Below are positions 16,753-24,356 of a DNA stretch of 64,000 nucleotides, one piece after another (position 1 is the stretch's first letter; every line of letters begins with the position of its first letter). The notes below the pieces were generated by a model. The model did no database searches. It was not told the origin of the DNA and saw nothing but the letters and a program-made list of their open reading frames with translations. The stretch covers positions 4,464,001 through 4,528,000 of the forward strand of contig NZ_CP130427.1 of NCBI RefSeq assembly GCF_030518795.1, written 5' to 3'. The DNA is from Micromonospora sp. NBRC 110009. GTDB lineage: Bacteria > Actinomycetota > Actinomycetes > Mycobacteriales > Micromonosporaceae. Made by a program: the position numbers and the translations under genes.

Positions 16753-17661
16753 GTGAAACATGGCAAGTACCCGCTGATCATCATCTTCCTGGGGCCGCCG
16801 CTGCTGCTGTACGGCATCTTCGTGCTGTCGCCGTACCTGCAGGCGTTCCAGATCTCCACCACGGACTGGCTCGGCTTCTCCGCGGACGCGAATTTCGTCG
16901 GGCTGGACAACTTCCGCACCATGCTGCATGACGACCGCGTGTGGAATGCGATCAAGAACAACGCGATCATGCTCGCCGTGGTGCCGGTGGTGACGATCGG
17001 TCTCGGCCTCTTCTTCGCCACCATGCTCAACATGGGCGGGCGCAAGAAGCGGGCCGGTGTGATCGGGGTGCGCGGTAGCTCGGTCTACCAACTGGTCTAC
17101 TTCTTCCCCCAGGTGCTCTCGGTGGTGATCATCGCCCTGCTCTGGAAGGAGGTCTACAACCCCACCAGTGGCCTGCTCAACGGCGCGTTGCGCGCCGGTG
17201 GCCTGGCGACGCCGACGTGGCTCGGGGATCCCCGGACCGCCTTCTGGTGCGTGCTGACGGTGATGGTCTGGAGCAACGTGGGCTTCTACGTGGTGCTCTT
17301 CGGGGCGGCCATGCAGGCGATCCCGCGCGACATCTACGAGGCGGTCATGCTCGACGGGGCGTCGCGGCTGGTGACCCTGCGCCGGATCACGATCCCGCTG
17401 CTCTGGGACACCGTCCAGGTGGCCTGGATCTACCTGGCCATCGCCGCGCTGGACGGGTTCATCCTGGTGCAGCAGATGACCGACGGCGGGCCCAATTTCT
17501 CCTCGGACGTCATCGGTCTGCGGATGTACAACACCGCCTTCGCCAGCGAGTCCAAGTTCGGGTACGCCTCTGCCATCGGCGTCGTGATGTTCTTCCTGAC
17601 CCTGACGGTCGCGGTGCTGGCGCTGCGCGCCGCCCGGCGTGATCGGATCGAGTACTCGTGA
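16753..17661 (+). CDS. ngcF: NgcF-type sugar ABC transporter permease
   Basis: A 302-residue inner-membrane permease with six predicted transmembrane segments. The EAA loop that contacts the ATPase is visible as EAVMLDGASRLVTLRRITIP near residues 195-215. The KHGKYPLIIIFLGPPLLLYG N-terminus and long periplasmic loop match NgcF of GlcNAc/chitobiose importers. It forms the translocation channel with the following NgcG-like protein and needs an ATPase encoded elsewhere (MsiK- or SugC-like). Start GTG 16753 lies behind GGAGTAGG; the 3' end overlaps the next gene by GTGA. Confidence 0.85.
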   Translation: MKHGKYPLIIIFLGPPLLLYGIFVLSPYLQAFQISTTDWLGFSADANFVGLDNFRTMLHDDRVWNAIKNNAIMLAVVPVVTIGLGLFFATMLNMGGRKKRAGVIGVRGSSVYQLVYFFPQVLSVVIIALLWKEVYNPTSGLLNGALRAGGLATPTWLGDPRTAFWCVLTVMVWSNVGFYVVLFGAAMQAIPRDIYEAVMLDGASRLVTLRRITIPLLWDTVQVAWIYLAIAALDGFILVQQMTDGGPNFSSDVIGLRMYNTAFASESKFGYASAIGVVMFFLTLTVAVLALRAARRDRIEYS

Positions 17662-18557
17662 CCACACTGGACAAGCGCGCGACGACGGCCGAGCCGGCTC
17701 GCCCGGCTACCGACGGACCGCTCCGCCGTGAACTCGGCGTCGCCAACGTCTTCTCGCACGGCCTCCTGCTGTTCTGGGGCGCGCTGACCGCGCTGCCGCT
17801 GCTGTGGATGTTTCTCAGTTCGTTCAAGAGCGACAAGGAGATCCTCACCGACCCGTGGGGGCTGCCGGGCGCGCTGCGCTTCGAGAACTGGGCACGGGCC
17901 TGGACCGAGGCGCACATCGGCCAGTACTTCCTGAACAGCGGCGTGGTGGTGGCCGGCTCGCTCGCCCTCACCATGCTCCTCGGCGCCACGGCGGCGTACG
18001 TCTTCGCCCGGTACGAGTTCCGCGGCCGGCAGGTCGTCTACTACCTGTTCGTCGGCGGGATGATGTTCCCGGTCTTCCTCGCCCTGGTGCCGCTCTTCTT
18101 CGTGGTGCGCAACGCCGGCCTGCTCGGCACGCGGCCCGGGCTGATGCTGGTCTACGCCGCCTACTCGCTGCCCTTCACGGTCTTCTTCCTGACCGCCTTC
18201 TTCCGGACGCTGCCGACGTCGATCGCGGAGGCGGCACTCATCGACGGGTGTGGTCACTTCCGGCTCTTCTTCCGCGTGATGCTGCCGATGGCGCGACCGG
18301 GACTGATCAGTGTGGCGATCTTCAACTTCCTCAGCCACTGGAATCAATTCCTCCTGCCGCAGGTGCTGATGCAGGGCGAGCACTCGAAGCCGGTGCTGGC
18401 GCAGGGGCTCGCCGCGCTCGCGGTCAACCAGGGCTACCAGGGCGACTTCAGCGGCCTGTTCGCGGGCCTGACCATCGCGACCCTGCCGGTGCTGGCGGTG
18501 TACGTCGCCTTCCAGCGGCAGATCCAGGCCGGTCTCACCGCCGGCCAGCTCAAGTGA
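17658..18557 (+). CDS. ngcG: NgcG-type sugar ABC transporter permease
   Basis: A 299-residue permease with six membrane segments and the EAA loop EAALIDGCGHFRLFFRVMLP. The first 30 residues are a cytoplasmic tail (TTLDKRATTAEPARPATDGP). It begins with GTG overlapping the ngcF stop, so the two subunits are co-translated in equal amounts. The C-terminus QRQIQAGLTAGQLK is typical for the carbohydrate importer G-subunit. Third and last gene of the operon; the following VOC gene has its own promoter. Confidence 0.85.
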   Translation: MTTLDKRATTAEPARPATDGPLRRELGVANVFSHGLLLFWGALTALPLLWMFLSSFKSDKEILTDPWGLPGALRFENWARAWTEAHIGQYFLNSGVVVAGSLALTMLLGATAAYVFARYEFRGRQVVYYLFVGGMMFPVFLALVPLFFVVRNAGLLGTRPGLMLVYAAYSLPFTVFFLTAFFRTLPTSIAEAALIDGCGHFRLFFRVMLPMARPGLISVAIFNFLSHWNQFLLPQVLMQGEHSKPVLAQGLAALAVNQGYQGDFSGLFAGLTIATLPVLAVYVAFQRQIQAGLTAGQLK

Positions 18558-18587
18558 GGTGGTTGCCACGGCCGGCCCCAGCACAGC

Positions 18588-18616
18588 TTGACTGGTAGGA
18601 AAACTCCTACCTATTG
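18588..18616 (+). promoter_or_regulatory. promoter and ArsR-type operator of the VOC-ArsR-SRPBCC operon
   Basis: TTGACT (18588-18593) and CTATTG (18611-18616) are 17 bp apart, and the interval is almost filled by the perfect dyad GGTAGGA-AAAC-TCCTACC (18594-18611). ATG 18625 follows 8 nt after the -10. An operator lying between -35 and -10 is the classic autoregulatory site for the ArsR-family protein encoded two genes in. Confidence 0.65.
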
Positions 18617-18624
18617 TGGTGGCC

Positions 18625-18999
18625 ATGACCGTGACCCACGTGCAACTCGTCTCCGTGCCCGTCAGCGACCAGGAGCGGGCCCGCGACTTCTACTGCGACG
18701 TCCTCGGCTTCGACCTGATCTGGGACAACCCGATGGGCCCCGGCGGCCGCTGGATCCAGGTCGCCCCGAAGGGCGCGGCCACCGCGCTGACCCTGGTCAC
18801 CTGGTTCCCGACCATGCCGCCCGGCTCGCTCAAGGGTCTGGTGCTGGAGACCGACGACCTCGACGCCGACGTGGCCCGGCTGCGGGAGCGGGGCGTGGAC
18901 TTCCCGGACGGCGGCATCCAGACCGCGCCGTGGGGCCGGTACATCACCCTCCACGACCCCGACGGCAACGGCATCGTCCTGCAGGCCACCCGGGTCTGA
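18625..18999 (+). CDS. VOC family (glyoxalase/bleomycin-resistance fold) protein
   Basis: A 124-residue single-domain vicinal oxygen chelate protein. Seen: the N-terminal strand VTHVQLVSVPVSDQERARDF with Tyr-Cys-Asp region FYCDVLGFDLI, and C-terminal ITLHDPDGNGIVLQA carrying the DPDGN turn and terminal metal-site region. It probably dimerises to bind a metal or small ligand; the specific reaction is unknown. First gene of a three-gene operon with an ArsR regulator and an SRPBCC protein, an arrangement common in actinomycetes. ATG 18625 is chosen because it fits a leaderless start; a GTG three codons upstream lies in the -10 region. Confidence 0.85.
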   Translation: MTVTHVQLVSVPVSDQERARDFYCDVLGFDLIWDNPMGPGGRWIQVAPKGAATALTLVTWFPTMPPGSLKGLVLETDDLDADVARLRERGVDFPDGGIQTAPWGRYITLHDPDGNGIVLQATRV

Positions 19000-19000
19000 C

Positions 19001-19315
19001 GTGGCGGACGTCTTCGCCGCGCTGGCCAACCCCACCCGGCGGGAGCTGCTCCGGCTGCTCCTCGAGCGCGGCGAGCAGCCGGTGCAGCAGCTCGCCGACC
19101 ACTTCGACATGCGCCGGCCCAGCCTGTCGGAGCACCTCCGGGTGCTCAAGGACGCCGGGCTGGTGACCGAACAGCCGATCGGCCGGCAGCGGTTCTACGC
19201 GCTGCGGCCCGAGCCGCTGCGGGAGATCGCCGACTGGCTCGGCCCGTACGAGCGGTTCTGGCGGGCCCGCCTGGCCGACCTGCGCGAGGTGCTGGACGGT
19301 CTGCCCGATGACTGA
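19001..19315 (+). CDS. ArsR family transcriptional regulator
   Basis: A 104-residue winged-helix repressor. DVFAALANPTRRELLRLLLE is the ArsR N-terminal helix pair and FDMRRPSLSEHLRVLKDAGL the recognition helix. It lacks the ELCVCDL metal cluster, so it belongs to the non-metal branch that accompanies SRPBCC and VOC proteins. It starts at GTG one base after the VOC stop and overlaps the SRPBCC gene by 8 nt. It very likely binds the dyad at 18594-18611 and represses its own operon; the ligand is unknown. Confidence 0.9.
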   Translation: MADVFAALANPTRRELLRLLLERGEQPVQQLADHFDMRRPSLSEHLRVLKDAGLVTEQPIGRQRFYALRPEPLREIADWLGPYERFWRARLADLREVLDGLPDD

Positions 19316-19739
19316 GCGGACCACCATCGAGGTGGACCAGTTCCTGGCCCACCCGCCGGCCAAGGTGTGGCGCGCTCTGACCGATTCTGATCTGTTGGCC
19401 CGCTGGCTCATGCCGAACGACTTCCGGCCGGTCCCGGGGCACCGGTTCACCTTCCGCACCACCCCGCGCCCGGCTCAGGGCTTCGACGGGCTGGTCCACT
19501 GCGAGGTGCTGGAACTGGCCGAGCCACGCCGGCTGAGCTGGGCCTGGCGGGGCGGCCGGCTGGACACGGTGGTCACCTGGTCGCTGGTGCCGGAGGGGCG
19601 GGGCACCCGGCTCTTCCTGGCACACTCCGGCTTCGACCCGGACGACCCGGTGCAGCGGCGCACGTTCACCCTGCTCGACGGCGGTTGGCGCAGCCACGTC
19701 TGGCCCCGCCTCGAGCAGGTGCTCGCCGAACTGGGGTAG
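19308..19739 (+). CDS. SRPBCC (AHSA1-like) domain protein
   Basis: A 143-residue START-like domain protein: TIEVDQFLAHPPAKVWRALT at the N-terminus, WLMPNDFRPVPGHRFTFRT, the LSWAWRGGRLDTVVTWSLVP strands and a C-terminal LDGGWRSHVWPRLEQVLAEL helix closing the hydrophobic pocket. AHSA1-like proteins bind lipids or small hydrophobic ligands; the role is unknown. It is translated by overlap with the ArsR gene and is the last gene of the operon. Confidence 0.85.
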   Translation: MTERTTIEVDQFLAHPPAKVWRALTDSDLLARWLMPNDFRPVPGHRFTFRTTPRPAQGFDGLVHCEVLELAEPRRLSWAWRGGRLDTVVTWSLVPEGRGTRLFLAHSGFDPDDPVQRRTFTLLDGGWRSHVWPRLEQVLAELG

Positions 19740-19795
19740 CGGCTCGGCCGGCCGGTCTCCCGCCGAGGCGGTGCCGGTTCGGGCTCGCTGTCGAG

Positions 19796-19979
19796 CTGAG
19801 TCGTTGGTGACGTCAGCGGCGGTTCCCGGCCCGTGCGCCACGCCCGCGGCCGGCCACGTCCCGGGGTCGGCGAGTCGTTGACGACATCAGCTCCACAGCG
19901 GCTGCGGGGACGTGTTCCGGGTGTGAGCCCCGGTTCCCGGCCCCGTGCGCGAGACCCGCAGCGACCACGCCTCGGTCGT
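19796..19979. repeat. imperfect direct repeats in the intergenic region
   Basis: GAGTCGTTGGTGACGTCAGC (from 19798) recurs as GAGTCGTTGACGACATCAGC (from 19872), and GGTTCCCGGCCCGTGCGC (19821) recurs as GGTTCCCGGCCCCGTGCGC (19932). The two copies have drifted apart by an extra 37 bp. TGACGTCA (19808-19815) is an 8-bp palindrome in the first copy. The 259-bp gap between the SRPBCC and kinase stops holds nothing else recognisable. Confidence 0.45.
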
Positions 19980-19998
19980 CGGCGATGCCTCGCGTGTC

Positions 19999-20988
19999 TC
20001 AGCCCGCCGTCGGCACCAGCAGCGAGTGCAGGGCGGCCGGGTCGGTGACCTCGGGGAGGTCGCGGGCGGCGAGCCAGGCCGCGCCGGCGGCGCCGTCCCC
20101 GGCCGGGTGCAGCGGCGCGTCCGGCCACCGCCGGGCCAGTTCGGCGTGGACCGCCTCGGCGAGCGGCGTGTCCCCGGTGAGCAGCCCGCCGCCGAGCACC
20201 ACCGGATCGGTCGCGCCGGCCGGCCGGATCCGGCTCACGCTCTCGGCGAGCAGCGCGGCCGCCTCCGCGACGAGCGCCCGGGCGGTCGGCTCGCCCTCCC
20301 GGGCCGCCGTCACCACCAGCGGCGCCAGCCGGGCCAGCTCCACGGGTGGGCACCGGGTCACCGTCTGCACCAGGGTGTCGGCGGTCGTCCGCGGCCGGGC
20401 CGCCACCTCGGGCGAGCCGGTCAGTTCGGCGAGCACCCGGCGGGCCAGTTCGCCGGGCTGCGCCGCCCGGTCCAGGTCGGACAGGAGCCGGCGGACCGCC
20501 TCCCGGCCGAGCCAGAACCCGGAGCCGGCGTCGCCGAGCAGCCAGCCGTGCCCGTCCGCGACGCGGTCCAGCCGCAGGTCGCGTACCTGGGCGGCGATCG
20601 CGCCGGTGCCGGCGATGAGCACGGTGCCGTCCGGCGCGGCGGTGCCCGAGGCGTACGCGACCAGGGCGTCGCCGTGCACCGCGTACGGGCAGCGCAGCCC
20701 GGCGTCCGACCAGGCCCGGTCGAAGGCGGCCCGGCCCTGCGGGTCGGCGAGCAGCCGGCCGGCCCCGGCGAGCCCGATGACGCCCGCCCGGACCCTCGCC
20801 GGGTCCACGTCGGCGAGCGCGGCGCGCAGCGCGGCCAGCAGTTCGCCGGCCGCCCGCTCGGCGCCGTGGCTGGTCGGGTTCCCGCCGCCGGCCCGGCCGG
20901 TGCCGAGGCGTACGCCGTCGAGGCGGACGGCGGCCGCGCGGGTGGACGTACCCCCGACGTCGAGGCCGACCACGACGGTGTCGGACAT
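19999..20988 (-). CDS. BadF/BadG/BcrA/BcrD ATPase family N-acetylglucosamine kinase
   Basis: A 329-residue ASKHA-fold sugar kinase. Seen: phosphate-1 loop VVVGLDVGGTSTRAAAVRLD, a GTVLIAGTGAIAAQVRD phosphate-2 region, and GWLLGDAGSGFWLGREAVRR, which is characteristic of eukaryotic-type GlcNAc kinases (NAGK). It should phosphorylate GlcNAc at C6 with ATP in the cytoplasm. Start ATG 20988 lies behind GGAGG. It is divergent from the MurR/RpiR-SIS-NgcEFG operon, consistent with amino-sugar uptake followed by phosphorylation. MurNAc or another amino sugar is possible as substrate. Confidence 0.85.
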   Translation of the reverse strand: MSDTVVVGLDVGGTSTRAAAVRLDGVRLGTGRAGGGNPTSHGAERAAGELLAALRAALADVDPARVRAGVIGLAGAGRLLADPQGRAAFDRAWSDAGLRCPYAVHGDALVAYASGTAAPDGTVLIAGTGAIAAQVRDLRLDRVADGHGWLLGDAGSGFWLGREAVRRLLSDLDRAAQPGELARRVLAELTGSPEVAARPRTTADTLVQTVTRCPPVELARLAPLVVTAAREGEPTARALVAEAAALLAESVSRIRPAGATDPVVLGGGLLTGDTPLAEAVHAELARRWPDAPLHPAGDGAAGAAWLAARDLPEVTDPAALHSLLVPTAG

Positions 20989-21092
20989 CCGCTGGGCCTC
21001 CCTGCACTCGCGCCTCGTGGCCCTTCATGCTGGTCGGCCCGGCTGCCCGAGGCAAGATCCGGTGGCCCGCCGTGGGCTGTGCGCCAGGTAAC

Positions 21093-21162
21093 AGTTTGAA
21101 AACTTCGCCCACGGCCTTGACACGGAGGGGCCGTCAGTAAGAACTTTTACCACTAACAGTTA
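21093..21162 (+). promoter_or_regulatory. promoter and operator region of the MurR/RpiR operon
   Basis: This AT-rich patch in the divergent region carries a perfect -35 TTGACA (21117-21122) and TAAGAA (21138-21143), spaced 15 bp apart. Three dyads surround it: AGTTTGAAAACT (21093-21104), GTAAGAACTTTTAC (21137-21150, near-perfect) and TAACAGTTA (21154-21162). They are candidate binding sites for the RpiR-family regulator. The wider gap 20989-21186 also holds the ribosome site of the divergent kinase. Confidence 0.5.
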
Positions 21163-21186
21163 ACACTCTTTTCCGAAAGGCGACCC

Positions 21187-22149
21187 ATGGTTGATCACGA
21201 GGTGAACACCACCGCGGGGACCGCGGTGGTCGACGCCGAGGCGGTCGACCGGCCGGGCGCGGTGGCGATCTCCTCCGACGGGGTGCTGGCCAGGGTCCGG
21301 GCCGGCGCGGGGGAGCTGACGGGCGCGCTGCGCCGGGTCGCTGAGCACGTGCTCAGCGACCCGGAGGCGGCGGCGCGGGCCACCATCGTGGAGTTGGCCG
21401 AGCGCAGCGGCACCTCGCCGGCGACCATCACCCGGTTCTGCCGGGCGATGGGCTTCGAGGGCTACGCGGACCTGCGGCTCGGCATCGCGGCCGAGACCGG
21501 CCGGGCGCGCTCGGCCGGCTGGACCGTCGACATCGGGCGGGAGATCCAGCCCAGCGACCCGCTGTCCCGGGTGCTCGACCAGATCATGGCCGCCGACACC
21601 CGGGCCATGCACGACACCGCCGCGCTGCTCGACCTCGGCGAGGTGGAGAGGGCCGCGGTGGCCATCGCCGGGGCCAGCCGGGTGAACATCTTCGGTGCCA
21701 GCGGCAGCGCGCTGGTCGGCGAGGAGATGCAGTTCAGCCTGCACCGCATCGGGGTGGCCGCCTGGGCCTGGAGCGACGTGCACGAGGGGCTGGCCAGCGC
21801 CGCCCTGCTCGGCGCGGGCGACGTCGCGCTCGGCATCTCGCACACCGGCCAGACCCGGGAGACCATCGAGATGCTCGCCGAGGCGGGCAGCCGGGGCGCC
21901 ACCACCATCGCGCTGACCGGCTTTCCCCGCTCGCCCCTGGCCGAGCTGGCCGACATCGTGCTGGTCACCGCCAGCCAGGCCACCACCTTCCGGCCGGACG
22001 CGCTCTCCGCCCGGCACCCTCAGCTCGTCGTGCTCGACCTGCTCTACATCGCGGTGGCGCAGCGCACCCACGACCGCGCCCACGCGGCCTTCCGGCGTAC
22101 CGCCCAGGCCGTCGACGGGCACAAGGACGCGAAGGGGCCCACCTCATGA
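21187..22149 (+). CDS. MurR/RpiR family transcriptional regulator
   Basis: A 320-residue regulator: N-terminal HTH_6 domain (residues 35-110, ATIVELAERSGTSPATITRF) and C-terminal SIS sugar-phosphate-binding domain (NIFGASGSALVGEEMQFSLH, LGISHTGQTRETIEMLAEAG). MurR/RpiR proteins sense phosphorylated sugars such as MurNAc-6-P or GlcNAc-6-P. First gene of an operon with a SIS protein and a second NgcEFG-type importer, and divergent from a GlcNAc-type kinase, so it probably controls this amino-sugar locus. Start ATG 21187 lies behind AAAGG; the stop overlaps the next start by ATGA. Confidence 0.9.
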   Translation: MVDHEVNTTAGTAVVDAEAVDRPGAVAISSDGVLARVRAGAGELTGALRRVAEHVLSDPEAAARATIVELAERSGTSPATITRFCRAMGFEGYADLRLGIAAETGRARSAGWTVDIGREIQPSDPLSRVLDQIMAADTRAMHDTAALLDLGEVERAAVAIAGASRVNIFGASGSALVGEEMQFSLHRIGVAAWAWSDVHEGLASAALLGAGDVALGISHTGQTRETIEMLAEAGSRGATTIALTGFPRSPLAELADIVLVTASQATTFRPDALSARHPQLVVLDLLYIAVAQRTHDRAHAAFRRTAQAVDGHKDAKGPTS

Positions 22150-22895
22150 TCAGCGCCCAGCGGTACGCGGATGCCGTCCGGCCGATGCTCGACCGGCTGG
22201 TCGACACCCAGGCCGACGCGGTCGACCGGGCGGCCGACCTGATCGCCGCCGCGCTGCGCGGCGGCGGCGTGCTCCAGGCCTTCGGCGCCGGCCACTCCGA
22301 GGCGTTCGCCGCCGAGCTGGTGGCCCGGGCCGGCGGCCTGGTCCCTAGCAACCGACTCTCCCTGCACGATCTCGTGCTGCACGGCGACGCGCCCCGCGAC
22401 GTGCTCGCCGACCCCAAGCTGGAACGCGACCCCGCGGTCGCGCACCAGCTCTGGGCCCTCGCGACCCCGCAGCCGCGGGACGTGTTCGTGGTCGCCTCCC
22501 AGTCCGGCATCAACGGCTCGGTGGTCGAGCTGGCGACGCTGGTCAAGGAGCACGGTCACCCGCTGATCGTGGTCACCTCGGTCGAGCACACCGCTCGGGT
22601 CGCCCCGCGGCACCCGTCCGGGCACCGGCTCGCCGACCTCGCCGACGTCGTGCTGGACAACGGCGCGCCGTACGGCGATGCACTGCTGCCGCTCGAGGGC
22701 GGCGGCGCGGTCTGTGCGGTCTCGTCGGTCACCGCGGCGCTGCTGGCGCAGCTGCTGACCGCCGAGGTCGTACGACGGTTCCACCTGGCCGGGGAGGTAC
22801 CCCCTATCTACCTCTCCGCCAACGTCCCCGGTGGGGACGAGCACAACCTCGCCCTCGAGTCGCGGTACGCCGGGCGCCTCCGGCGGACCGCCTGA
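22146..22895 (+). CDS. SIS domain sugar isomerase/phosphosugar-binding protein (UPF0309-like)
   Basis: A 249-residue SIS protein of the UPF0309 type. Seen: GGGVLQAFGAGHSEAFAAEL (phosphosugar loop), VFVVASQSGINGSVVELATL and the C-terminal EVPPIYLSANVPGGDEHN. The family's reaction is not established; SIS domains bind phosphosugars and may isomerise, deaminate or remove a lactyl group. The context (MurR/RpiR regulator upstream with 4-nt overlap, amino-sugar importer downstream, kinase divergent) suggests a step in GlcNAc or MurNAc catabolism. It is not a clear MurQ or NagB. Confidence 0.8.
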   Translation: MISAQRYADAVRPMLDRLVDTQADAVDRAADLIAAALRGGGVLQAFGAGHSEAFAAELVARAGGLVPSNRLSLHDLVLHGDAPRDVLADPKLERDPAVAHQLWALATPQPRDVFVVASQSGINGSVVELATLVKEHGHPLIVVTSVEHTARVAPRHPSGHRLADLADVVLDNGAPYGDALLPLEGGGAVCAVSSVTAALLAQLLTAEVVRRFHLAGEVPPIYLSANVPGGDEHNLALESRYAGRLRRTA

Positions 22896-22920
22896 CCCGA
22901 CACCACAAGGAGAGACAGAG

Positions 22921-24333
22921 ATGTCGGTTACCCCCGAGAAGCCCGGCGACCTCAGCCGCCGGATCCTGCTGCAGCGGGCCGCCGCGGCCGGCCTGCTCGC
23001 CACCCCGGCCATGGGGCTGCTCAGCGCCTGCGCCGGCAGCGAGCCGAGCAAGTCCAACGACAGCGGAGCGGCGAAGAGCAAGGACAACCCGTTCGGCGTG
23101 AAGGACGGCAGCGCCGTCAAGGTGGTCATCTTCAACGGCGGCCTGGGCGACCAGTGGGCCAAGGAAGACAAGGTCGTCTTCAACGCCAAGCACGCGAACA
23201 TCACGGTCAACATGTCTTCCACCCAGAAGATCAAGACCGAAGAGCAGCCGAAGATGGCGACGCAGCCGAGCGACCTGGTCATGAACTCGGGTGCGGACAG
23301 CATGGACCGCGCCACCCTGATCAACGAGGGCGCGATCGAGCCGCTCGACGACCTGCTCACCGCCCCCGCCTGGGACAGCGACGGCACGGTCGCCGACTCG
23401 CTGCTGCCCGGCACCGTCTCCGACGGCACCCAGAACGGCAAGTTCTACGTGGTGAACGTCGCCTACACGGTCTGGGGCAACTGGTACAACGCGGCCCTGT
23501 TCAAGAAGGAGGGCTGGCAGGCCCCGACCACCTGGGACGAGTTCTTCGCCCTCGCCCCGCAGATCAAGGCGAAGGGCATGGCGCCGTACGTCCACGACGC
23601 GGTCCACGGCTATTACCCCCGCTGGGCGCTCATGGCGAGCATCTGGAAGTCCGCCGGCAAGCAGGCGGTCATCGACATCGACAACCTGAAGGACGGCGCC
23701 TGGAAGGCCGACGGCATCCTCAAGGCGCTGCAGCCGTGGGAGAAGCTCGTCAAGGACAAGCTGCTCCTGCCCGGCAAGCTCGACCACACCCAGTCGCAGC
23801 AGGCCTGGCTCGACGGCAAGGCGGCCTTCATCCAGGTCGGCACCTGGCTGAAGAACGAGATGGCCGCCACCATCCCGCCGGGCTTCGAGCTGACCCTGTC
23901 GGACTACTGGAGCAACGCCGACGACAAGGCGGCGAAGGACGTTTTCGCCGCTTCCGGCGAGGGCTTCGTGGTGCCGAGCAAGGCCCCCAACAAGGAGGCC
24001 GCGAAGGAGTTCCTGCGGGCGATCCTGTCCAAGGCCGGCTCGGCCAAGTTCGCCGAGCTGACCAAGTCGCTGGCCTCCACCAAGGGCTCCGGCGACAACG
24101 TGCAGGACAGCGCGCTGGCGTCCGCGAACGCGCTCATGAAGAGCGGGTCCTCGGACCTGGTCTCGTTCAAGTTCCCGGACTTCTACGCGGATCTGGACAA
24201 GGAGAGCCAGAACCTGTCCGAGGAGCTGATGGCGGGCCGGCTCACCGCGCAGCAGTTTGTCGACAAGATGCAGGCGGCCGCCGACAAGGTCGCCAAGGAC
24301 TCGTCGATCAAGAAGCAGACCCGCACCGCCTGA
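22921..24333 (+). CDS. second NgcE-type sugar-binding lipoprotein
   Basis: A 470-residue paralogue of the 15.3-kb binding protein. Signal region SRRILLQRAAAAGLLATPAM with lipobox LLSAC (Cys37) indicates a lipoprotein, probably Tat-exported. Shared family segments are KVVIFNGGLGDQWAKEDKVV, VMNSGADSMD, KAAFIQVGTWLKNEMA and the closing DSSIKKQTRT. Differences in the ligand region (HDAVHGYYPRWALMASIWKS against TYAGKHPRYMSWPL) suggest a different sugar or oligomer. ATG 22921 follows AAGGAGAGA. Third gene of the MurR-SIS operon, followed by two permeases and no ATPase. Confidence 0.85.
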   Translation: MSVTPEKPGDLSRRILLQRAAAAGLLATPAMGLLSACAGSEPSKSNDSGAAKSKDNPFGVKDGSAVKVVIFNGGLGDQWAKEDKVVFNAKHANITVNMSSTQKIKTEEQPKMATQPSDLVMNSGADSMDRATLINEGAIEPLDDLLTAPAWDSDGTVADSLLPGTVSDGTQNGKFYVVNVAYTVWGNWYNAALFKKEGWQAPTTWDEFFALAPQIKAKGMAPYVHDAVHGYYPRWALMASIWKSAGKQAVIDIDNLKDGAWKADGILKALQPWEKLVKDKLLLPGKLDHTQSQQAWLDGKAAFIQVGTWLKNEMAATIPPGFELTLSDYWSNADDKAAKDVFAASGEGFVVPSKAPNKEAAKEFLRAILSKAGSAKFAELTKSLASTKGSGDNVQDSALASANALMKSGSSDLVSFKFPDFYADLDKESQNLSEELMAGRLTAQQFVDKMQAAADKVAKDSSIKKQTRTA

Positions 24334-24356
24334 TCCGAAACGAGAGAGTGAGTCCA

